From Escarpia spicata (taxonomy: Eukaryota; Annelida; Polychaeta; Sabellida; Siboglinidae): DNA of 64,000 bases. The notes under the pieces were generated by a model. It had not been told where the DNA came from. It saw nothing but the letters and a program-made list of their open reading frames with translations, and made no database searches. Where the stretch lies: the NCBI GenBank assembly GCA_963995525.1, contig OZ023205.1:49913743-49977742 (forward strand). Reading direction: 5' to 3'. Every line of letters starts with the position of its first letter. Position 1 is the stretch's first letter. This document shows positions 24,380 through 37,430 of this stretch, in pieces. Both the position numbers and the translations under genes were made by a program.

Positions 24380-27300
24380 AAGGCCTAATATGTATGGCAC
24401 CCCGGCCTTTACCAATTAAACATAAGGCCTAATATGTATGGCACCTGGCCTTTACCAATTAAACATAAGGCCTAATATGTATGGCACCCTGGCCATTACC
24501 AATTAAACATAAGGCCTACTATGTATGGCACCCTGGCCTTTACCAATTAAACATAAGGCCTAATATGTATGGCACCTGGCCATTACCAATTAAACATAAG
24601 GCCTAATATGTATGGCACCCTGGCCTTTACCAATTAAACATAAGGCCTAATATGTATGGCACCTGGCCATTACCAATTAAACATAAGGCCTAATATGTAT
24701 GGCACCCTGGCCTCTACCAATTAAACATAAGGCCTAATATGTATGGCACCTGGCCTTTACCAATTAAACATAAGGCCTAATATGTATGGCACCTGGCCTT
24801 TACCAATTAAACATAAGGCCTAATATGTATGGCACCCTGGCCATTACCAATTAAACATAAGGCCTAATATGTATGGCACCCTGGCCTTTACCAATTAAAC
24901 ATAAGGCCTAATATGTATGGCACCTGGCCTTTACCAATTAAACATAAGGCCTAATATGTATGGCACCCTGGCCTTTACCAATTAAACATAAGGCCTAATA
25001 TGTATGGCACCTGGCCTTAACCAATTAAACATTATGCCTAATATGTATGGCACCCTGGCCATTACCAATTAAACATAAGGCCTAATATGTATGGCACCCT
25101 GGCCTTTACCAATTAAACATAAGGCCTAATATGTATGGCACCTGGCCATTACCAATTAAACATAAGGCCTAATATGTATGGCACCCTGGCCTTTACCAAT
25201 TAAACATAAGGCCTAATATGTATGGCACCTGGCCTTTACCAATTAAACATAAGGCCTAATATGTATGGCACCCTGGCCTTTACCAATTAAACATAAGGCC
25301 TAATATGTATGGCACCTGGCCATTACCAAATAAACATAAGGCCTAATATGTATGGCACCCTGGCCTTTACCAATTAAACATAAGGCCTAATATGTATGGC
25401 ACCTGGCCTTTACCAATTAAACATAAGGCCTAATATGTATGGCACCTGGCCTTTACCAATTAAAAATAAGGCCTAATATGTATGGCACCCTGGCCATTAC
25501 CAATTAAACATAAGGCCTAATATGTATGGCACCCTGGCCTTTACCAATTAAACATAAGGCCTAATATGTATGGCACCTGACCATTACCAATTAAACATAA
25601 GGCCTAATATGTATGGCACCCTGGCCTTTACCAATTAAACATAAGGCCTAATATGTATGGCACCTGGCCTTTACCAATTAAACATAAGGCCTAATATGTA
25701 TGGCACCCTGGCCTTTACCAATTAAACATAAGTCCTAATATGTATGGCACCTGGCCTTTACCAATTAAACATAAGGCCTAATATGTATGGCACCTGGCCT
25801 TTACCAATTAAACATAAGGCCTAATATGTATGGCACCTGGCCTTTACCAATTAAACATAAGGCCTAATATGTATGGCACCCTGGCCTTTACCAATTAAAC
25901 ATAAGGCCTTTTATGTATGGCACCCTGGCCTTTACCAATTAAACATAAGGCCTAATATGTATGGCACCCTGGCCATTACCAATTAAACATAAGGCCTAAT
26001 ATGTATGGCACCTGGCCTTTACCAATTAAACATAAGGCCTAATATGTATGGCACCTGGCCTTTACCAATTAAACATAAGGCCTAATATGTATGGCACCCT
26101 GGCCTTTACCAATTAAACATAAGGCCTAATATGTATGGCACCCTGGCCTTTACCAATTAAACATAAGGCCTAATATGTATGGCACCTGGCCTTTACCAAT
26201 TAAACATAAGGCCTAATATGTATGGCACCTGGCCTTTACCAATTAAACATAAGGCCTAATATGTATGGCACCTGGCCTTTACCAATTAAACATAAGGCCT
26301 AATATGTATGGCACCCTGGCCTTTACCAATTAAACATAAGGCCTAATATGTATGGCACCTGGCCTTTACCAATTAAACATAAGGCCTAATATGTATGGCA
26401 CCTGGCCTTTACCAATTAAACATAAGGCCTAATATGTATGGCACCCTGGCTTTTACCAATTAAACATAAGGCCTAATATGTATGGCACCTGGCCTTTACC
26501 AATTAAACATAAGGCCTAATATGTATGGCACCCTGGCCATTACCAATTAAACATAAGGCCTAATATGTATGGCACCCTGGCCTTTACCAATTAAACATAA
26601 GGCCTAATATGTATGGCACCTGGCCTTTACCAATTAAACATAAGGCCTAATATGTATGGCACCCTGGCCTTTACCAATTAAACATAAGGCCTAATATGTA
26701 TGGCACCTGGCCTTAACCAATTAAACATAAGGCCTAATATGTATGGCACCCTGGCCATTACCAATTAAACATAAGGCCTAATATGTATGGCACCCTGGCC
26801 TTTACCAATTAAACATAAGGCCTAATATGTATGGCACCTGGCCATTACCAATTAAACATAAGGCCTAATATGTATGGCACCCTGGCCTTTACCAATTAAA
26901 CATAAGGCCTAATATGTATGGCACCTGGCCTTTACCAATTAAACTTAAGGCCTAATATGTATGGCACCCTGGCCTTTACCAATTAAACATAAGGCCTAAT
27001 ATGTATGGCACCTGGCCATTACCAATTAAACATAAGGCCTAATATGTATGGCACCCTGGCCTTTACCAATTAAACATAAGGCCTAATATGTATGGCACCT
27101 GGCCTTTACCAATTAAACATAAGGCCTAATATGTATGGCACCTGGCCTTTACCAATTAAACATAAGGCCTAATATGTATGGCACCCTGGCCATTACCAAT
27201 TAAACATAAGGCCTAATATGTATGGCACCCTGGCCTTTACCAATTAAACATAAGGCCTAATATGTATGGCACCCTGGCCTTTACCAATTAAACATAAGGC

Positions 27301-28204
27301 CTAATATGTATGGCACCCTGGCCTTTACCAATTAAACATAAGGCCTAATATGTATGGCACCTGGCCTTTACCAATTAAACATAAGGCCTAATATGTATGG
27401 CACCCTGGCCTTTACCAATTAAACATAAGTCCTAATATGTATGGCACCTGGCCTTTACCAATTAAACATAAGGCCTAATATGTATGGCACCTGGCCTTTA
27501 CCAATTAAACATAAGGCCTAATATGTATGGCACCTGGCCTTTACCAATTAAACATAAGGCCTAATATGTATGGCACCCTGGCCTTTACCAATTAAACATA
27601 AGGCCTAATATGTATGGCACCCTGGCCTTTACCAATTAAACATAAGGCCTAATATGTATGGCACCCTGGCCATTACCAATTAAACATAAGGCCTAATATG
27701 TATGGCACCTGGCCTTTACCAATTAAACATAAGGCCTAATATGTATGGCACCTGGCCTTTACCAATTAAACATAAGGCCTAATATGTATGGCACCCTGGC
27801 CTTTACCAATTAAACATAAGGCCTAATATGTATGGCACCCTGGCCTTTACCAATTAAACATAAGGCCTAATATGTATGGCACCTGGCCTTTACCAATTAA
27901 ACATAAGGCCTAGTATGTATGGCACCTGGCCTTTACCAATTAAACATAAGGCCTAATATGTATGGCACCTGGCCTTTACCAATTAAACATAAGGCCTAAT
28001 ATGTATGGCACCCTGGCCTTTACCAATTAAACATAAGGCCTAATATGTATGGCACCTGGCCTTTACCAATTAAACATAAGGCCTAATATGTATGGCACCC
28101 TGGCCTTTACCAATTAAACATAAGGCCTAATATGTATGGCACCTGGCCTTTACCAATTAAACATAAGGCCTAATATGTATGGCACCTGGCCTTTACCAAT
28201 TAAG
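24380..28204. repeat. 43/44-bp satellite array, about 88 copies
   Basis: Head-to-tail copies of a monomer that starts AAGGCCTAATATGTATGGCA and ends TACCAATTAAACAT. Length alternates between 43 and 44 bp because CACCTGG varies with CACCCTGG. A second polymorphic site is CCTTT versus CCATT. Rare private variants (AAGTCC, GGCCTTAACC) recur 1,696-1,697 bp apart, showing an internal large duplication. Both ends are sharp and run into unique sequence. There are no unique spacers, so it is not a CRISPR array. No open frame spans it. Confidence 0.98.
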
Positions 28205-29639
28205 CCTTGGCAAAACGTCCGGTAATCACCATAAATTATCGGCATAAGCCATAATGCCCATGATTAATAATGACAGTATGCCGATTGCTGAAAGTCCCAC
28301 GTACAATCATCATAATATATATTGTTATATATATAATATATATAATATATCAGTTACGGTTGACGCATTCTACTTGGCATCCTCACTTTTCGAATAAGAA
28401 TGCAACGAGCTATCGAAGGTAGCATCATCATGATTTACTAAAACATAAACTAAAATTTTTCACAAACTGGCATATTTTACAAACTGTTTCCCTCCATTTT
28501 CCGTTCGTTAATTAACCCGCTAACGGCGCCGTATCTGACTATATTCATGCGCGGCATGTAAATAAAGAAAGTGCACGTAAATTGGTGACGTTATGTGCAT
28601 GAACAGTCGGGCATTTAGCGTTTCCCTCCGAGAAGAGGTCGCCCTAACATGTCCCTAAACCACATATTTTACCGCCGGAGAAATTCCAAGGGGCAATTGC
28701 CCCCCTCACCCCCCCCCCCCCCCCCGTTCCCGCGCCTATGCTTCAAAGGCTACTTCGCAAACACTCCACCAGAACACAAACACGCCTTCCTTCTCTTTCG
28801 CAGGAGGCCAGGTACCAAAAAAAAACACAGAACACTACAGAACATGCACCGTCGGTACACGTACTAACGCCGAAATCCAGTGTTGATTAAAGTTGAACTC
28901 GAAACGACACAGGCCATCTAACCCGGATACTATGACTGGACTTCCGCGTCAAACTCACACATACGCGCGCGCCGCAGCGATCCGGGTAAACATGTCGTCG
29001 GCAGAGTGATTATAGACTCGAGGTTGGTCGGTTCATTGCAGGGCTACCCCGTACCCCAAGTTAACATTACACAACAATTTGTCTACGGAAGAACACGGGC
29101 ATCACCGAGCTGACCGAGCGTAACAGCCCGCTGTATAGGAGTCACGCAACGACCTGTCACCCCCGCCGTCTGAGACATTCACTAGGGGGAGTTAGGTGTC
29201 ATGATGTCATCAGTGTATGTATACATACGATCACAGTCGTTGCTGTATACGGTCGCGTCGCACATACAATCGCCGACCTACTTAACGGTGCAGTCGGGTG
29301 TAAAGAAGGTCAAGGACGGGTTGTAGACGTTTTGATGAAAAACTCATCCATTAGTTCCGGTATCGAATACATTTAAGAAACTGACGACATTTACACAGAG
29401 CGATCCGACACTGTCACAGTCACAGGATACACGCCAGTCTGTCGGCAGACGAAGTTAGCAGCAACACGACGGTATAAGGTGTCGTATATATATATATATA
29501 TATATACACACACATGTAGCGTAGTAACAAAGTTGACAGTATTCTGGAGTTAACCACCGCTTACATCTATATCTATACCACTGGACATTTATCGATGTGT
29601 TCGACCGTTTGTGTGGATATATAGTGCATAGACAGCAAC
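28205..29639 (+). promoter_or_regulatory. 5' flank and probable 5' UTR of plexin cassette 1
   Basis: Starts AT-rich (a TATATA palindromic patch at 28,315-28,350) and becomes CpG-rich from about 28,900. A poly-C run (28,710-28,726) followed by CGTTCCCGCGCCTATG looks like the end of a common non-autonomous element. (TA)n at 29,487-29,507 lies near the gene and is a microsatellite rather than a TATA box. The transcription start cannot be fixed. The start codon context CAAC-ATG has A at -3. Confidence 0.35.
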
Positions 29640-30478
29640 ATGTGTAGGCACGACAGACGTGTCACCTTGCTCCAGGCCGTCTGTCTGTTATGTTTCGTAG
29701 TCAGCCAGGCGGTATCATTTGGAAGTTACATACGCACGTTCCGCGATAGCTCACGTACCGACAGTGCGTTACAGCGACTGACCCTCGACCACGACACAGG
29801 GGATATATTCGTGGCCGGCCGCAACGTCCTGTACCGCCTGAGCACCAACCTCACCCTCGAACACTTCGTCTCCCTCGGCCCCGTGTGCGAGCAGATCGAC
29901 GCCGCCTCGACACGGTGTAGCCTGAAATCCGACAACGACGCTCGTCTCCTTCTGCCGATTCCCGTCGGAGGGCGTCTCCTCTACTGCGGAACATCGGAGC
30001 ACGGGTTATGCTCCGTCTACGATCGGGACCTCAGCGGGCGTCCCATGCACCGGAAAAGCGAACTAAGTCACCTGGGAGGGAAGAACAGCGTCGTAGGCCT
30101 GTTCACCAAAAGCAACTCCACCGGGAACGAAGATTGGATCCTGTACGTGGGACATGCCCGCGATCAGAGGCCGGCCACCCTCTCACCACCCGTCTTCGCT
30201 GCATTGACAGTAGGGATAGATGAGTCGGACACTTTCTATGCTGCTTACACGTGCAATGATAACACAATGGGCATCCGCTCAGCTATAGAGTTGAGTGATG
30301 AAGGACGCAGGTACGACTTCAAGTACGACTTCGTTTACACGTTCGAGCACGGTGGCTTCGTCTACTTCGTGACAATCCAACGTAAGGACATTTATCGTAG
30401 CTCGCCCTACGTCACTAAGCTGGCCCGGATTTGTCGGGGTGACCCCGGTTTCTACTCGTACATGGAGGTCGAACTCGG
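29640..30478 (+). CDS. Plexin-like sema domain, cassette 1, first coding exon
   Basis: This encodes a secreted or membrane N-terminus: a signal peptide (hydrophobic LLQAVCLLCFVVSQAV, residues 10-25), then the first part of a plexin-type sema beta-propeller. Plexins are semaphorin receptors at the cell surface. Blocks seen are TGDIFVAGRNVLYRLS (about residue 57), SDNDARLLLPI, LLYCGTSEHGLCSVY, LGGKNSVVGLF, NTMGIRSAIELS and FVYFVTIQRKD, ending FYSYMEVELG. N-glycosylation sites are NLTL and NSTG. The exon ends in phase 2 at the donor GTAAGT (30,479). The frame is intact and GC-rich compared with cassette 2. Assignment to plexin A, B or another class is not possible from this piece. Start chosen as the first ATG before the signal peptide. 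Confidence 0.85.
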
Positions 30479-30604
30479 GTAAGTAAAACGTAGTAGGCCT
30501 AGTACTGTATGACGTAATCGGTAATATACACGAATACACTGTATATAACCATATCGCCTGTGCAATCAAATATACGCACACACAAGCGCGCGCGCACACA
30601 TTCT

Positions 30605-31071
<467 letters not shown>

Positions 31072-31556
31072 GGGTGCAAAGTCCCAAAGGTGCACCTTCA
31101 ATGTTCAAAGCGACGGAACCAATCAAAGTTTATATGCTAAATATGAGTTTGCAAAAAGCTTAGTAGAAACGGAGAGCTTATAAATACTTTCACAGGAAAC
31201 AGACGATGACAAATCGTGCAAGACAATATATATTAAGGGCCTACCATAGATCTCGCGTTCTCAGTATCAATAACCCATAATAGAATTAAGGTTTATATTT
31301 TCGACGCTTCGTGATGGTGAAAGATAGTGTCAGAAAAAACTACCATTCACTTGAAATAATTCCAAACAAATTAATGATGTAAACAAGTGCTGTTGTTACA
31401 CAGAGGCGGTGGTGTATCCAGAGAACGAGGTAAAAGCCTTTAAGGAGGTTGGTGTGAAAACGGAATGTTGTAAACACGTGTTTATGTAAAGCTAGGTTTA
31501 TGTAAACATGCATTGGTACAAACAGTACCAAATAATTTGACTTTTCGTGGGTCTAG

Positions 31557-31836
31557 GTGCGACAGTTCACGATTGGCCGTCACCTATAACATCGCCCAGG
31601 CTGCCTATCTGGTTGCAAACGAGGCGGATAGGTCCAACGACAAACTCTACGTGGCGTTTGGCCGCAGCCCGGCGACATCGACAAAACAAGCAGAGGAAGC
31701 GTTGGGGTTCGGAGTCTGCTCATACAAGATGTCCAAAGTGAAAAGGCAGTTCACTTCCGCCCAGAAGAATTGCTTCCGGGGCAGAGGGGAAACCTTCAGT
31801 TGGATCAACGGCACGTCAACGAAATGTCAATACAAT
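31557..31836 (+). CDS. Plexin-like sema domain, cassette 1, second coding exon
   Basis: The acceptor GGGTCTAG (AG at 31,555-31,556) restores the frame of the previous exon and yields LGCDSSRLAVTYNIAQAAYL, matching LSCRKQNGVSIFFNIAQAAY of cassette 2. Further blocks are KLYVAFGRSPATS, GFGVCSYKMSKV, AQKNCFRGRGE and WINGTSTKCQYN. The donor GTAAGT follows at 31,837 in phase 0. The two exons together give 373 uninterrupted codons. No next sema exon was found between here and cassette 2 (39,173), so this transcript must either end early or splice to the exon at 42,333. The region resembles the Cys-rich end of blades 5-6 of plexin sema domains. Confidence 0.82.
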
Positions 31837-32288
31837 GTAAGTACGTTTTGTTAGTCTTTGGGATATTGTTTCACATTAACATTGTTTCATATCGTCATGT
31901 TCAAGTAGGCCTACCGAACAATACTGGCAGCTTCGCTGAATATTTCCCATGCAGGTAAGTTGAATTGGTGAAACGATCTGCAATGGATGCCATTTGCCCC
32001 AGACGATAACGTAAGCGTTGCTGTGAACGTCTAAAATACGTGTTTTTCTCATTATTTAATTGTTTTTCTATATGGCTCTTGCGAAGTGTCGTATATAGTT
32101 TTGCTTTCGTTACTGTATTAGTGTGTGCGTGTATGTGTGTGTGCGGGCGCGCGTGTGTGTGTGCGTGTGTGTGCGTGTGTGCGCGTATGTGCGTGTGTTC
32201 GTGCGTGCGTGCGTGTGTGCGTGTGTGTGAATATTAATAACATTGGCGTAGCTTTAGTAAAAATATGATATGTGTCGTTCAAAAAAGG
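31837..32288 (+). other. Intron sequence after cassette 1
   Basis: Non-coding. It includes a GT/GC-rich low-complexity run at 32,120-32,230. No sema-like exon is seen. Confidence 0.5.
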
Positions 32289-32572
32289 TCTGTGACAACC
32301 AACCTCACAGTCTGTGACAACCAACCTCACAGTCTGAGACAACCTGCCCCGCACCGGTTGTCACCAACTGTGGGGTTGGTTGTCACATACTGTGGGGTTG
32401 GTTGTCACAGACTGTGAGGTTGGTTGTCACAGACTGTGGGGTTGGTTGTCACAGACTATGAAGTTGGTTGTCACAGACTGTGGGGTTGGTTGTCACAGAT
32501 TGTTGGGTTGGTTGTCATAGACTGTGAGGTTGGTTGTCACAGACTGTTGGGTTGGTTATCACAGACTTTGGC
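32289..32572. repeat. 22-bp minisatellite in head-to-head orientation
   Basis: Two copies of TCTGTGACAACCAACCTCACAG are followed, after a short junction (about 32,333-32,365), by eight to nine copies of the reverse complement (unit CTGTGxGGTTGGTTGTCACAGA, written here from its reverse strand). Copies differ at one or two positions. An array that flips orientation is unusual and could form a long hairpin. Confidence 0.9.
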
Positions 32573-33764
32573 TTGTTTTGATAATGGGAAATAGGATGAT
32601 ATGTTCAATAAGAACATGATGAAACACGCGTTCTGGAACGTACTTGGTGGCTTATCAGTGGGTGTATAAACACATGACATGTGGCTAAACAAAACTGTGA
32701 TACCATATAGTTTCAGGTTAATTAATGTTATTTTGTTAATAATACTTCATGAAAAGTATTTGTTAGAATCACTGCCCATTTTTGACTAACATACTTTGAC
32801 ATCTATATGATATATAGCCAAGGTAGGCCCCTGTGAAATTGATCGAGAACAGTTTTGGTGACTATACATTTTACAATTAGTGCTCACATAATATTAAGAC
32901 TGATGTGATCCAACCAATTCCAAATGTTTGGTGAGAGCATGCTCCATCAAACGTTTAGCCCACAAATGTTGTTCTTGAAGTGAAACTTATGCGACTATAG
33001 CTACATTTCAAAATATGATTTACGATATGGCAAAAAAACTAGAACACGTCGCAGCCACCGTCAATGTGTTGGTTGACTTGATAACTCATCAACACTGTCC
33101 GTCCTTATGACTGCCATCTTTTCAGAAAATACCTAAATCCGTATTTTTTTTAAACTAACAATGCAAATGGTGTGTATGTTTTATGTTAATATGTGGACTA
33201 CCAATTTTACAAAGATGAAGGTCCTGTTGACCACGAACTTTTCGGTTTAGGTGTAGAACACAGGTTCAGTCGGTCTAACCTGTTATAATGGCGAGGACGG
33301 CAATCTATACTGCACACATGTTTAGTGTCGTTTGTCTTCAAGAAAACCTTTCAGACCAGTCCGGTGCCGCGTTTTATGTTACGGAAGTATGGGTCTGTTT
33401 TTTTTAAGTAGCGCACAATGTATGTATATATATATATATATATAACTGCTTAAAACGGTGTACTTCCCAAGATAGAAAGAGGTTCCGGGTTTGCGTGTCT
33501 GCTTTCGGAAGAAACCTTTAGAAGTTAGTGTCACATTGCACGTAGACGTCATCATTCTTATATACGCTGTTTTTCAAGATATATGATATTGTGACATTGT
33601 GACATGACAAGTTTGGTTAATATACCGCTTTGACTACAAAATCAAAGCTTGTACGGTTGTACCCGCAGAAAGCTGTCACATTACTTAATATGACCAAAAG
33701 TAATATATATTGAATTTGCCACCCGTTTTATACTTTTTTCTTCAAATTAACGAATACTCTAATG
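32573..33764. other. AT-rich intron or intergenic sequence
   Basis: No gene is recognised. A short (TA)n lies at 33,423-33,443. Confidence 0.4.
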
Positions 33765-34830
33765 ATATCTGTTATACAGGATTCTGCCAACATTATTGAG
33801 CGATGGTCTAGTAATAATGACATGCGCATCAATACGAGTAAGACAAAAGAAATGGTTATATGTTTCGGTAAAGATAGAACATTTGTAGAATCTCTGCCGT
33901 ATATTGATATAAATGGGACAGATATTGAGAGAGTTACTCAAGCAAAAGTTCTCGGCGTAACTATATCATCGGATTTAAGTTGGAATGCACACGTAGATGA
34001 AATAGTATCAAAGGCAAGAAAGAGAGTGTATATGATCTATCAGTTGAAACGTGCTGGTATCAACCAAAATGACTTGGTTAGAATATATGTATCTGTGATT
34101 AGACCAGTAGTTGAATATGCCTGGCCGGTATGGCACACGAACTTGCCTAAATATTTATCGGACAACATCGAGATAATTAAAAAAAGGTGTCTCAAAACTA
34201 TATTTCCTGGTTGTGTGTACGAGGATATTCTGGAGATGGTAAACTTACCAACGCTGCATGATAGACGCAATGAATTGTGTAAAACGTATTTCGCTAGAAT
34301 GAAGCATAGTGACCACAAACTGAATATGCTACTACCAAATATTCGAAATGTGCCGTATACACTAAGATCATTCAATGAGTTACCCGTCCCAATGGCGAAC
34401 ACATATCGCTACAAAAACTCATTAATTCCATGGTGCTTAGTACACTGCCATAACACTTAATGATTTTAGTGTATGTCAACAGTCAATTTTTATATTTAAC
34501 CTATATGATTTAATTTTAGTGTATTTAAAGTATCTTATTTTTTAATGAAAGATAGTAATGCAATGTACACGTTTTAATATAAAGCGCCTCATACTGAGTT
34601 TGTTGCGTCACGGGGCGATTTTGTGTAATTTACTTAACAGTATCTTTGGTGTTGCGTTATTTTATTTAGTACAACATGTTTTATGAATATTGTAACATAA
34701 TGTTGTGTCGTTTTGTAACTTGTAACATTATGAAATTTGTGTGATTTGGGGCTTTTATGGTGAATGTATGTACAATCTAACTGAAAAGTTGCAAATAATA
34801 ATAAATTTATTCTCTTATTCTTATATCAAC
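33765..34830 (+). mobile_element. LINE fragment D: 5'-truncated CR1/Jockey-like 3' end
   Basis: A 232-codon open frame (33,762-34,460) begins inside the RT thumb region at QDSANIIERWSSNNDMRIN and contains KVLGVTISSDLSWNAHVDEI, LKRAGINQNDLVRIYVSVI, VVEYAWPVWHTNLPKYLS and a C-terminal NSLIPWCLVHC. A 3' UTR follows and ends near 34,830 with AATAATAATAAATTTATTC. The catalytic RT core is absent, which is the usual result of incomplete reverse transcription. The remaining frame is intact, so the insertion may be fairly young. Confidence 0.85.
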
Positions 34831-34879
34831 AATCACTGGTAAGAGAAAAGTGTATACTGAACATATTAATACAGTGAAC

Positions 34880-35165
34880 GGTAGGCAATTCTTTTTTTTA
34901 CAACCGCCATTTTGAAATTCAAGATGGCGGCCCTCTAGTACCTTTCAACTGTCCCTAAATATACAAACATTAATATAAAAGGGTACTGTAATTGCAAAGG
35001 GTCCCAGATACCATTATAAACACGTAAGAAATTATTAAAAAATAATAGTTTAATGATAAATAACCGCAATCTGCATGGTGGGCGGCCGTCTTGAATTTGG
35101 TAAACTTATGCTGCTTAGAAAAATGTTCACCCTCATTTTTAAACCTTTATAACAACAATTTTCAT
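34880..35165. repeat. Stretch with repeated YY1-like motifs
   Basis: CCGCCATTTTGAAATTCAAG at 34,905-34,924 runs on as ATGGCGGCC, a near-perfect inverted repeat of two YY1-type motifs. A related GGCGGCCGTCTTGAATTTGG follows at 35,080-35,099. It is probably part of a dispersed repeat. Confidence 0.4.
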
Positions 35166-35860
35166 ATTGAAGTGAAAGTTTGCTTTTAACAAACAGTCTG
35201 CACGGAATTACACAAGGACCTACACTACTAGGCGTTTAACGAGTTTCGAAAATAGTGTGTGTACTCGCAACACTACGCCATAATTTCCGGAGTTAGGTAT
35301 AGTCTAAAATTAGTCTACGATGAGCATCCGAATTGCTACTGGCATTATGCGGTGGAATATACGACTAGTTGACGGAACTGTATGACAGGGAGTGACGTCG
35401 CGTCCCTGACTGTTAGGTCACCCGTGTAGTCACTCGTCAGCCAGACATGACTTCGGATCCTGCCCGCGGTGGACCGTCGGTTAGGCGTTTCCGCTATGAC
35501 GTCACTGCCCCTACTGTAACAAACTTCGGACGTCGCGTATTTTCCCACCTCGCCTCAAGTTAGCTTGGCCAAACGTAGTGTCAAATGCACAATCCAAATT
35601 TTCCTTTGCCACCAATGTTTATAACGGTTATTTACGAGAATTACAGTAACATTACTGCATGACATCTCATCAATCAAACATTCCCTAATACAGTACGTTG
35701 TCACTTTAAAAAACTTTTCCTTACGTTTTTGTCATAAAGAAACGCTTTTGTGGTCATCAGAATTTCAACAAAATATTTTGTTAGGTAACAGGTCACATGA
35801 TGGATAGGTCAATTAACTCAATCATGACTCGTTCACTCTCGCTCATATGCGCACGCATGC
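35166..35860. other. Intergenic, nothing assigned
   Basis: No supported coding sequence. The region around 35,380-35,530 is more GC-rich but has no recognisable product. Confidence 0.35.
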
Positions 35861-36115
<255 letters not shown>

Positions 36116-37134
36116 GATTTGTTGACAAAACGTTCAAGGTAAGTTGACAAACATTACACTGACGACTATCAATGAGAACACAACACCGTGTTGGAGTCGG
36201 TGGGCGTGTCTGAGCGTAGACGGCAAGCAACGAAGGGTTAACGAACAAAGTCTACCAGCAAACAATCGTGTAGTCCGATTAACACCGTCACCACGTTGAC
36301 ATTAATTCGTGTCCTTATCACAGCCGAGCACAGTGTCAACGCGGACACCAAGAGCTGTCGCTGTGGCTACGTCAGTCATGTTTCCGTTGAGTCGCTGCCA
36401 ATACGAATTAACGTGGTGGAGACGTAGGTACAAATCCGCCTTCTTGTAGCCCCACGCACACGTACAAATCATGGGAGTCGAGACCCGTTGTATTGGTATG
36501 TCTTGTGCGCAACGCACGAAAATTACGCGCACAATGCATGTTATTTTGAATATCAAATCACACTTAAATTAATGCTATCGTTTTTTACATACCAAAACAT
36601 GTTTTTTAATGATAACTGAAAAGCGCATATCGTTACACACAGTAATTAGCCATTGTGGAGAACAATGCATATTTTAAAAATTAATATTCGACTTTAATCT
36701 AGCAACTTGAAAAAGGTATAATGTTGGACTTGTGAAATGTTCATGACTTCAGTCCATGGCAAAGGCTGTGTTTTTAATGAGTGAACATTTTTATTCAAAA
36801 CATTGGTAACAACAGTATTTATACAAGACAAACAAGTTTACTATAATGCACGTGAGATTGTACATTTACAATGTTTGAAGGTGGTAAACAGGAAGTCATT
36901 GTATGTACATGAATATTTAGACATTTGAATTACGTTTACGCAGATTACTTTTTTGTAATAAGCAAATACAGTTAGTATTTGTTTGGTATGTGTTTCCCCA
37001 TATCTTTGCACGTTTAGTAATTGTCGGGTATGTGTTTCCCCATATCTCTGCACAGTACCTTAACAATACAACTACTATTCCTATCAAGCTGATGACTGCA
37101 TCTATGTATTATAGCTGTACTTTTTGAAAGCTTT
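36116..37134. other. Intergenic or intronic, nothing assigned
   Basis: No sema-like exon was found. A short direct repeat lies near 36,980-37,050, with GGTATGTGTTTCCCCATATC occurring twice about 46 bp apart. Confidence 0.4.
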
Positions 37135-37430
37135 GATTATACATATTTTATATGAGCTTTCCAATTTAGTAGATCATCAATAAACACACCCAGAAACTTG
37201 GTGACCTTTCGATATTAACAGTTCGTACTTGTATATTAACATATGTTTTTAATACACGATTTCCAAATAACATATAATTGGTTTTATATATATTTAGAGT
37301 TAACTTATTTACTGCAAACCATGTAGACATTTTGTCCAGTACATCACATACTGTTTCATTTAGTTTATTAATATTCCTATTTGCATAAAAGATATTAGTA
37401 CCATCTACAATACGTTTTAAACTGAAGCAC
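37135..37430 (-). mobile_element. LINE fragment G: RT palm piece, minus strand
   Basis: The minus strand reads VDGTNIFYANRNINKLNETV, MSTWFAVNKLTLNIYKTNYM and LFGNR, the region just after the catalytic FADDTNIF block (here decayed to IVDGTNIF). After a one-base shift it continues as VTKFLGVFIDDLLNWKAHI. It is a short, inactive fragment of a LINE unlike A-D. Confidence 0.7.

Noticed and set aside
24380..28204. CRISPR-like repeat array
   Set aside because: The units are contiguous with no unique spacers, and the surroundings are animal DNA with spliced genes. It is a satellite.
29487..29507. TATA box for plexin cassette 1
   Set aside because: It is a (TA)n microsatellite. Many such runs occur in the window and position alone is not evidence.
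31981..32020. Possible third exon of plexin cassette 1 near TTTGCCCCAG
   Set aside because: Nothing similar to ARILSRINDNFCG follows in any frame.
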